Positions 55,080 through 64,000 of a stretch of 64,000 nucleotides of DNA are shown here, piece by piece (within the stretch, counting starts at the first letter, position 1; each line of letters begins with the position of its first letter). This stretch comes from Lycocorax pyrrhopterus obiensis (lineage: Eukaryota; Chordata; Aves; Passeriformes; Paradisaeidae): positions 8,238,808-8,302,807 of the forward strand of contig JACSVZ010000007.1 in assembly GCA_014706295.1 (NCBI GenBank). Reading direction: 5' to 3'. Made by a program: the position numbers and the translations under genes. The notes under the pieces were generated by a model. That model ran no database searches, had not been told where the DNA came from, and saw only the letters and a program-made list of their open reading frames with translations.

Positions 55080-57200
55080 CCTTCCCAAGGATGCTACTGC
55101 CACCAACATTCCCGTGTGGGTTTTGCAGGGAGGAGCTCCCCAGGAGTCAGGGCTGTCTTTATCCCTGCTAACTCCTCCTGGGAGGTGCTGTGAGCTGAGA
55201 GGGAGGGGGCAAATCCAGCAGCACCGTTTCTAAAGGTTTCCCACTCCCTCTGACCTTGAAAAAGCCATTTTCACCTTGCTGTGTCTCAGCCAGGGCTGCT
55301 GCTCACTGTGCCTGTGCTGTGTTAGGGGGGATGTGACCCTGCCATGGGGAGACGGGGGAAGTTTATTGTTTTTACAGCTTTTCCTTTGCTTTCCTTTTTC
55401 CTACCTCAGTAAAAAAAAAAAAGTTTAAATTCAGAATTTAAATATAACGTGAATTCCGGTCCAAGGCGTGTGAGAGCATCACATGGGGCTGTTTATCTAC
55501 TAAGGCAGAGGCAGTGTGTGTGAACGTACGGAAACCACCGCCCCAACCCCCAGCCTCGGCTCATCCAGGCTCTGGGGACCAGACCCTGTGATTCCCACTT
55601 GCAGGAGGTCCCCTTCCTCCTCCTGCCACCCTGAGGATATTCCTGCCTGATACAGAAGTGGCAAAGAGATTTTGCTAGTCTGGGAAGGGGTGGTTTGGGG
55701 GTGTCTCCTGCGTTAAGCTGTGGATTTCCACCAGCTTTGCAGGAATTCAGCCCCTCTGCTGCCGTCAGTAGATCAGCAGATTTGGAAGGCGTTAGGAAGG
55801 GGAAGCAGCTGTTTGGAGCCATGGAAAAGTCCTGGCTGTGCCTGGCACAAGTCTCTGAAAGAGCAGGCACTGCTGGGTGCGGGACCAGACAGGGAACAGA
55901 GGGAACATCAGCATCAGCCACAGCTAATCCTGTCCGTGCCAGCCTGTCTGAGCCGAGCCAGCTCCTGGAGCCAAGGACTACAGCAGAATAACCTTGCTCA
56001 TCCCTGCCCTGAGGGGGTGTGGGTACCTGCATCCCAAAGCAGCCCCTGGAAGCACAGCCTGTCCTGGGAGATTTGGGTTCTTGCATCCAGCTCCTCATTC
56101 TGCAGCTCTCTTCAAACATGGGCAGGATTTTCCTCTGCATTGGGATTTAAGCAGCCTGAGTATTTCTTAGGCATGACATGCACCTGGCTGGGCACTGGTG
56201 GGTGGTTTGCTGGGTCCCAAGTAACTGATGGAGACAGATGGACAAGCAGCACACAGCCTGATTTGCTCTGAAATAAGGACTAAAAGAGCTCCCAGAACCT
56301 GCTGAGGTTTGGGATACAAGCAGGAAGTGGCACAGGGATGGGAATTTGAGCCCTGTACCTGGCTGGAGGGGTGAGGCTGTGACAGGGAGGGCTCTTTGCT
56401 TTTAGCCAGTGAGGATGAGGAGGAGGAAGAGGATGACGAGGAACTGGCTGTGTCTGGCAGTGCCTGGCTGTCTGACAGCGCTCTGCAGTGGGACTGGGCT
56501 GAGTGCCCAGCTCTGGTCTGGGAAGGGGTGTCAAACCCCAGCCTGCTGGGACAAGTAGCGGTCTGGGGAGAAGGGAAGCAGAGCTGGCACAAAACTACCC
56601 CAAGGTGCAGCATTTCAGTGTCCTCCCTGCACTGTGCAGAGCTTCTCCTTGGAAGTCAGTTTGCCATTCCTTAACTCACTGCAAGGGATCATCTCAGTTG
56701 GAAATCCCTTATCCTGGTGGGGGGAGGCTCATACTCCTTTTGCCTGTGGTCTACACACAGGCATCCCAATTTATCAGGCTGGCCCCCTCCAAGGTATTCT
56801 TCCCAGTGTGTCCCCCCCCACTTTGTTACTGTGTTTCCTGTAATTGCTGCAAATCCAGGCAGGATTTGAAGGAGAAACAAATGGAGCAGCAGAGGGGTCA
56901 GTGCCACAGGGACAGCCCTGAACTGCTGAGCCAGCTCAGCCCCAAATGACAGGGGACGTGGAAATGCAGCTGGGCTGCCTTTACCACCCTGCAGCCCCCC
57001 TTGGCACCCTGCCCCTCCAGATCCCAGCCCTTCCCTCTAGATTGGAGCGCCCTATCCCCCCTCCCCTCCCGCCCCCCCCCCCCCCGCTCTCCATCTTCAT
57101 GCAGTCTGCAGAGGTGCATTGTGGGAAACTCCCAAGTTTCCCCCCCCCCTCCTCTGCCTGCCTCCCTCCCTCCTCTCTGCGCAAGAGCCAGCTCCCAAGG
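55080..57200. other. Gene-poor interval
   Basis: No convincing exon. An Asp/Glu-rich open stretch at about 56400-56450 (SEDEEEEEDDEEL) comes from a GAGGAGGAAGAGGATGACGAGG run and lacks good splice sites. C-rich runs at 57065-57085 and 57140-57155 precede the GC-rich region near 57.2 kb. Confidence 0.5.
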
Positions 57201-57355
57201 TGTGACTCGTCCGGCCGGAGGACAGAGGTAAGGGATGCCGCTGGGATGGGGGGCGCGGGGCAGAGGGGCCGGGGCTCCCGGCTCCGGGACGTGCGGATAT
57301 CCTGCTCAGGGTGACAAAGCGAAATGGAGACGTGGAGCTACCTGCTCAAGGTGAG
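57200..57355 (+). other. Candidate promoter/first exon(s) of an unidentified gene
   Basis: A local CpG-bearing stretch has a possible non-coding exon ending at GAGGACAGAG before GTAAGG (about 57226). Then comes an acceptor-like TATCCTGCTCAG (57299-57310) and a short exon GGTGACAAAGCGAA-ATG encoding METWSYLLK, ending at a strong GTGAGT donor (about 57351). I do not recognise the peptide. The intron would be only about 80 bases. No later exon was matched to it. Confidence 0.3.
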
Positions 57356-57399
57356 TGTCCACCTCCTCGCAGCCGCCTGGGATGGAGGCCGGGGGCTGC

Positions 57400-60300
57400 C
57401 ATGCCGGCTGCCTCTGGAGCCGGCACCCCAGAGCTTTCCCTGTAAGAGGCAAAAAGTGCTTTTTTGACCCCAAACACGGAGCACGGTGAGGATGGCCGGC
57501 CCCAAGTGGCTCCCTTCCCGTCCCAGCTCCCATGTTTTGTTCCCTGAAGGTCAGGCAGCCACAGAAGGTGTTTCTGCAAATGCACGGGTGCCTCCTGCCC
57601 GCTTCCTGCCCGCTGCTTCCTGCTGCCTCCACGTACCTGCAGCCTCCGCCGCCGCCTTTGCGGGCTGTGCCGTCCAGCCCGAGCGGAGCCCTTCCGCCCG
57701 ATCCGAGCTGGGCCGGCGGGAAGGAGAGGCCCTGGGTGCCGCAGCAGCGCTCCGGAGGCAGGAGGGCGCGGGGCACAGGGAAGCGGAGCCGGCCATGTGC
57801 CGGAAACAGGGCTGCTGGGAGGGAGGAGGGGAAGCAGCATCCCCAGCTAAGCCCCTCCAGCCTTGGCAGGAGAGCTGGTGCACCTCCCTGAAAGGTTTTG
57901 AGCAGTTTTCCAGCTGTTTTTCCCCTCCCATCTGCATGGACAGTGGGATTTGTTTGTCTTTTGCTCTGCCTGGATGGATTTAATGACTGTTTAATTCTGT
58001 CAGTCCTGTGGCAGGAGGGAAGCAGGAGCAGCCAGCAGCATGGTTTCAGCCTTCCTGTTTTCCGAGGAAAGGAGATTGTTTTGTTAGGCAGGGGGAATTT
58101 GATATCAGTTAGGGGGTATATCCTTTGATTTGACCCTGGGCTTGTGCTGGAGAGGAGCTCACAAAGGGAAATCTGCCCCAAAACACCCAAAAGGGAGAAA
58201 GATGTCAGAGGCAATAGTGCCTGTTTTGAGGGAGAATACTGCACCGAAGGAGTGGGAGAGGGGTGGGTACCAGACCAGGGCTCCTGAGTCATGGTGTATG
58301 CTTCCAGGGAGGGAATGCTTTGGGAATGTCTCAGGCCCTTCAGTCTGATGTCCCTGCTCCCTGTGCATCCCTGTGCATCCCTGTGCATCCCTGTGCATCC
58401 CTGTGATGTGTGCTTGCAACCTGTTGATTTGCTCCTGTTTACTTCTCTGTCCCTCTGGTGGCTTCTGCGGAGGGGCAAAGGGGGAAAGAAGAGGATTTTA
58501 AAAATTGAATCGAGGTCAGGCTGGCAGAACTTGGGCATTGGGACAAGAGGAGGAAACCTCCCCACCGCAGCCCCGTTTCCCTGGGTGGGGCTTGGGCAGG
58601 ATGCTGTCAGGAGAGGGAGGATGGACTATGCTGGATTAAGCTCCCTGCTCCATCTCAGGACTGACCTCTAAAAGTCTGACCTTCACAGGTTTGACCTTCA
58701 GCATTTTCCATCTGTCCTGTCTCAGCCACGGTGCCCAACACCAACATCTAACCCTGTGATATTGTGTTAGGGCAGAGGAAGAAATCTCAGATCTCCCCAA
58801 AATGTGTATTTTTCATCCTGCTGCATCCATCTCCTCCCCTGGCAGGCTGCTGGGATGGGGGGCTGGAGAACACCCTGGCACAGTGTTCCCATCCTGGATC
58901 AGGTGTCGGGGCTGGCAGATGGGGTGGAGAGAGGGACAGAGCTCCCTGAGCAGGGATTTCCGTGCTGGAGGAGCTTTGGCCATCCTTCCCCAGATGCTTC
59001 CCAGCTTTCTGCCAGGAAGGAGAGTCCCCTGGTGTTGCTGCACAAGGTAAGGGATGGGTTTTACCCCAGAGAGTGCGGGGAGCCTCCCTGGAAGGTCACT
59101 GCCTCATGCAGAATTGGCCCCTCATCTGCCTGCAGTGGCTTCTTAGGTTTCAGCTGCAGAGCAACAGTTTTCAGGCTGACGCCTGCAGATTCAGGGGCTG
59201 CCAGATTCCAGACCCAACTCTGCATGTGAGGAATTGCTTCCAGAATCTTTTTGCTGGCCCCAGCTGAGCCACAAAGGGGGTGATGCCACATCAGGCAGAA
59301 GGGATGGATTTAGGATGCCCATAAACTGGGGAAGGATGTTGAATTTGCTGCTGCTTCCTGCAGTGGTTTGGGCTATTTCACTGTGTCACATATACCTCTC
59401 ATCCTTTTTTGCTTGTGGATATTGAATTTGGGTTACAGGACTGGGAGGAAGAGGCCTTAAAAGCAAGATCTGTCAGAGAGGGAATCAGCCTCCTGAAGCT
59501 GGGGAATGGCTCGTGGCTGCTTTGGGAGCAGCACCCCAATTTGGAAGCATCTGCTCTCTTCCCAAAGGATTTTCCCAAGTGCTGGCAGGCCCAGGGTAAG
59601 GAGCAGGGCTTTGTGGTTGGAAGAAGTGTTCACCCTTTTCCAAGAGGCAGGGAATGTTTGCTGACCCTGTCATGTTATCCCTGAGCTGGCACCACAGACC
59701 CAGAGCTGAGCAGGGAACCAAGACAAGCCCCATGGCCCCAGCCAGGGTGTTGCTGGCACTGAATTTTTGGCTCTGAGAGGGCTGGAAAAACATTATAAAG
59801 AAATGAACTGAGTGTGTTTGCAAAAGTCAAGACATGAGGAGTTGCTCAGGATAGGGTGCAGGATGCACCCAGATCCCTGTGAGGTGTCACACTCATGGGT
59901 TAAGGCTCCAGGATTCCTGTTCCAAAGTGTTCCCCATTATTGCTCCAGTGCTTTGATCCAGTGTCCTGACAAATAGCTGCCATGGAACAAAAAAGTCATC
60001 CTGGCTGAGAAGCCTTTTCTTTATTCCCTGAATTTCTGTCTTGGGGTGAGGGATGCTCAGCCCTGCCAGGGAGAGGCTCAAGATCTAACACTTCATGATT
60101 TTTGAAGGGTAAAAGCTACAATTTTGTTCTGCTACAAAAATAAAAATGGAACTATACAGGGGAAAAGAGAATTTGATTTTGTATCTGAGGGGGGGTTCAA
60201 CCCCAAGATTAAAGCAGGGTTAGCACAGCAAATTGAGGTGCTCTGAACTCTGTTTTGGGGGCTTGGGGACTGTGTTAGGACCCTGAGGAGCCAGACTTTG

Positions 60301-63300
60301 CAGCAGGGTATTTTCAACCCAACCTCAGCCAGGTGTTTCCAGATTCTGTTGAATTCTAGAAATTATTTTTCTCTAAGATGTGTCTGAGGGTGCAGCTGTA
60401 TGGGGGGGGCTGGTGGCACTTGAGGGGCCTTGCTAGGTGTGACTTCTCCTGCCGACCGCAGGCCAGCGCTGTGCCGGATGTGACTCAGTGCCCACCCCTA
60501 CGGAGTCAGTCGGAGCACGTGGCTGGAGACAAAATCTTCTCTCTCCCACGGCTGTTTGGTAGCGCCTGCATTTTGCTGTGCACGTGGCTGTGTACAAGCA
60601 GGGTGTCTTACCAGGGTGGGCTGGAGCTGTGTTTGGGGTTAAAAGCCCCCAAAGGAACACAGGCTGAGCCCCTGGCAGGAGTGTGGTGTGTCTACAATGC
60701 CACCTCCATCTCTCTGAGAATAAAATGTCTGCCACATCCATCCCAGCAGCTCTTTGGGGACAGGATGTGTGTGGTTTGCAGAGGTGACGCTTAGCTCAGA
60801 GCTTGTCATCTGCAGAGGTTGTGGTGCAGAAAAAGACCATAAATGTCCCGTTCCTGGGCTCTTGCTGGTGGGGAGTCTGAGGTGCTCTGTCACCTGTGTG
60901 GGCAGCATGGCTGGGCAGCCTCCAGAGAGGACGCTGGCACCGGTGTCACACCTCTGTGCAGCTGCTGACCCAGGGGCTGCATCCCAGAGCCCTTCCCTTT
61001 GCAGATGGAGGGCAAAACCACTTTTGCTGGGCTATAGGAACCTGTCCTGTTCCCACACCTCACCTTAATGCCAGGTACAAACCAATCTCTGAGTGTGGAT
61101 GCATTGCCCAGCCTGGGAGAGAGGAGATGTGGCTCAGTGACACTGGGAGTGAGGAGGGGCTCCTGGCCATGCTCTGGGAGTGGTGGGTGTAGGTTTTTGA
61201 TCACTGCCAGCACCAGCTGGACCAGTGAGGAGTGTGCTGTGGCTCGGAGCAGCCGCAGGAATTGCCGCAGCCGTGGAGCAGAGGCTTGGCTGGCAGATCT
61301 CCCCCCGTGGCAGCGATTTGAGGCTGCTGCCACTGCTAAAATACTTCCAGCATGTGACACTCTCCACAACAAGATTCAAAGGGCTCATTTAAGAGGGAAA
61401 TGTTTAATCCAGGGATGGGGGGAGGGATGTGGGGAGTAGCAAACAACAGATTGGGAAAAGGATTCATAAATATCTCATCAGAGTGAACTGGGTCACCGGT
61501 GTTTGCTGCGACTTGGTGCTGCTGTCTCCGAGGGTTGGATTTGGGAGGGCTGGGAAGTACAGCAGGCTCCTGCACAGCCTGTCCCTGGCTGTGCAGCACT
61601 GAGGCCGTTTGAAAGCATCTGTGACAAGTGACTCTGCTGGCGTGGGGCTTGCGTTGTGTTTTATCACGTTTGCCGTGTGTTGCGTCAGGAGCCAGGGGCC
61701 GAAATAGCCTGGAAGGGAGCTAAAATCCTCCTTGGGGAGCTGCTCGCGGCAGCTGAGGGAACACAAGCTCCTTATGTAAAGCTGCTTTAATATTTATGGT
61801 AATATCAGAGGCGGTGCATTACCTCATCCATCTTCTCTGCACTTCTCGGGCATGGGGAAAGGCTTAGTCACTACTCTGCCGTCCTTCTCCTGGGTGCTTG
61901 CCTGGCATCTCCCCGCCTTTAACACGGTTGTTCCCTCAGCAGCTCAGAAAAAGGGAGAAATGCTGGTTTTCTCCATTGGAAATGGGGAACTGAAGCACCG
62001 GGAAACAGGATGTGCTGCTCAGTTGCAGGAGGGGACTGGACACAAGTCCTTCCAGCCCTGACAGATCACTCTGCAGGTGGCAGAGGGGACAGGCACAGAC
62101 CCCTGAGGACACTTCCCAAAGGACAGGGTGGTCCAAGCTGCATTCCTTAGGGGTTAGACGAGAAGGTGGAGGAGAGTGGGATGGTGAGAGTGCTGGGAAA
62201 GGAGCTCCCTCTGCTGTGCCAGAGCCACTTTTGGTGCTAACTGCTGTTTCCTTAGGAAGAGCAGGGATCTGTCTGTCTGCACAAAGGATGAGTGCCTTTC
62301 TTCCAGACAGGCAGGAGTGACAAAGAAAGGAAGAGGAGATTAGGGGATAAGGGGGAAGATTTGAAGATAAGGTGTTTCCTGCCATCTCTGGCTCTTTCTG
62401 CACAGTATTGCTCCAGGTCAGACAATGTCAGTAGCTATTTCCAAGATGAATGCTCCCAACTGGAGGACACCTGGAGTGTAGGGATGGACCTTTGTTGCAG
62501 GATAAATCCTGATACATAACCCCACTGTGTTGTTAAATCCTTCCTTGCTGCAAGTCTCAGTGTGGCAGTTGAGGACCCGATGGAAATGCGCTGCTTTTCA
62601 TAGCAGAGGGAAAAACCCTATGGATGAGCTTCCCACTGCACCCCAGACCTACACCCTGGAGCAGCTCCTCAGTCTGCAGTGTGACTGAGTTTCCCTTCCA
62701 AATGGAAGCAGTAGGGGAGGATGAGACGATTTGGGGATGGGATGGGGCTGTCCCTGCAGAGGGAAGGGGCCATCCTGATGGAGCTGTGCTGTGGCACAGC
62801 TTAGCAATGACTCATCCGCTCTGTTCGGTGCAGGATTGATGCAGCTTTCCTCTGTGCATGCAGGAGACAGATGAATAGATGTGTTTGGTGATTTGCTGGG
62901 ATTTGAGGCAGGAAAGGTGCCCTTCAGGGAGCCAAAGGAAGCTGTTCCTCTGCTGGCCCGTTGCTCCGGCGGAGGGCAGCTTGTTGCGCTGGGTGAGTCC
63001 GACTGCACTGACCTTGAGAGCATCCCAGGGGAGCTGTGGTGTTTGTGTGCCAATCCTTGCAGCAGCAGCAATTTGGGAGGCTTTCCTTTTCCTTTTTCTC
63101 CTTTATCATCCCTGGTTTTATTACGCCAGCTCCCTCTTCCCAGCCTGGGAAAAGAGCTGCTTAGCTGCTGGCAATGAGAACCTCCCTGAAAGGGCACTGA
63201 TTGTTAAACAGAAATAGCATGGAGCAGGGAAAAGGGAGGGAATGAAGCCTGTCTCCCACCAAATCTTATTCCCAAGTGCTGCTGCCTGTGTAGGAGGCAG

Positions 63301-64000
63301 AGAGGGAGCTGGAAGGGGGAGGAATGGGTAGACAGGCAGAGACAGCAACTGACAAGAGAGAAGGGAGGAATAAAAAGATGTGAGGAGCTATAAAGAAGAA
63401 AACAAAGGTAGGAAAATGTGTTATTAGAGAAAAACTTGGTGTGATGGAATGAGGGAAGAGGAGGAGACAAAGGAATGGAGGGGGGGGGAACCCTCGTGTG
63501 CAGTCTTAGTTTTTGGAAATGAGGAAAGAACCTCTCTCTTCAGTCTAGGGGAGACAGAGGTGCTTAAAGGTGATCCCATTGTCATGCCTTTGGAAATACA
63601 GGATGGAGAGATGATTCCCAAGGCAGGGAGCTAAGAGCACACAGAAGAGGGTTAAGTACTGGGATGGAAGAAGATGTGCTGCTAAGGGTACCCAGGACCC
63701 AGAGGAGGAGGAGGAGCCAGGCCAGAGGGTCTGGAGAGGTGCTGGGCGATCCTGTGGCTACTCGCAGTGATGGAAAACCACAGACAAAAGCCCTTTTATG
63801 CAGGCACTTAAGAACTGCCGATATTGATTTTTGGCTTAGTTTGGTTTCTACATCTTTTAAAACCTTTTCTAAGCTGTGTGAGGGGTTTGTGTTGCTTTTA
63901 GTGGAGATTCACTTAGAATCAGGAAATTCTGTTTGTGGCAGTGCAGGGCATGGGGGCAGGACAAAGCTCCACAGCCCAGCACGGGCTCCAAGCAAAACCA
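57400..64000. other. Distal gene-poor interval
   Basis: Mixed unique sequence of lower GC than the left half, compatible with intron or intergenic DNA of a gene whose exons lie outside the window. No reading frame here has domain-like composition together with good splice borders. 61620-61840 is CpG-bearing and low in simple repeats, and may be a conserved non-coding element (TTTAATATTTATGGTAATATC). Confidence 0.45.
58361..58403. repeat. (CCCTGTGCAT)4 tandem repeat
   Basis: Four consecutive copies of the 10-base unit CCCTGTGCAT. A short minisatellite in otherwise unique sequence. Confidence 0.95.

Noticed and set aside
56396..56674. Acidic 92-residue frame near 56.4 kb as a coding exon
   Set aside because: The Glu/Asp run arises from a GAGGAG repeat; flanking splice signals are weak and no family resemblance was seen.

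Overview
The window is vertebrate nuclear DNA, most likely avian and probably from a passerine. It holds many small GT-AG exons, short GC-rich introns typical of a bird microchromosome or a dense gene cluster, several CR1 LINE tails ending in the ATTCTRTGA-type terminus, and one solo LTR with a layout I associate with passerine ERVL-type LTRs. No bacterial or organellar signals were seen.

Layout: (1) 1-14.2 kb carries plus-strand FNBP4 (3' part only), AGBL2, MTCH2 and NUDT8. (2) NDUFV1 (minus, 14.8-17.1 kb) converges on NUDT8 and lies head-to-head with CABP2 (plus, 18.1-19.3 kb). (3) CDK2AP2 (20.9-21.6 kb) and PITPNM1 (22.7-32.6 kb) are plus strand, and AIP (33.9-35.5 kb) is minus strand, converging on PITPNM1. 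In human the first three genes lie on 11p11.2 and the other six on 11q13.2, so the bird block joins two human neighbourhoods and lacks the genes that flank those joins in mammals. (4) 36.4-53.5 kb is an immune-type accessory region: two near-identical tandem copies of a seven-SRCR-domain transmembrane receptor of the WC1/SCART/CD163 family (A 37.0-41.5 kb, B 44.8-49.2 kb). Copy B is followed by a convergent NACHT-LRR gene (49.7-53.5 kb, minus). Copy A is followed by a broken remnant of the same NLR's LRR exons. A 1.1-kb solo LTR sits directly after copy A. (5) 53.5-64 kb is gene-poor, with a CR1 tail, short repeats and at most a candidate first exon near 57.3 kb.

The housekeeping block covers tubulin de-glutamylation (AGBL2), mitochondrial outer membrane insertion (MTCH2), complex I (NDUFV1), nucleotide clean-up (NUDT8), calcium sensing (CABP2), cell-cycle control (CDK2AP2), phosphoinositide transfer at ER-plasma membrane contacts (PITPNM1) and AhR/HSP90 chaperoning (AIP). 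The accessory region looks like a receptor plus NLR pair that was duplicated as a unit. The receptor copies then stayed almost identical, except in part of two SRCR domains, while one NLR copy decayed.

Exon limits below were deduced by eye from splice consensus, reading phase and recalled family sequences. Coding lengths of all complete genes close in frame.
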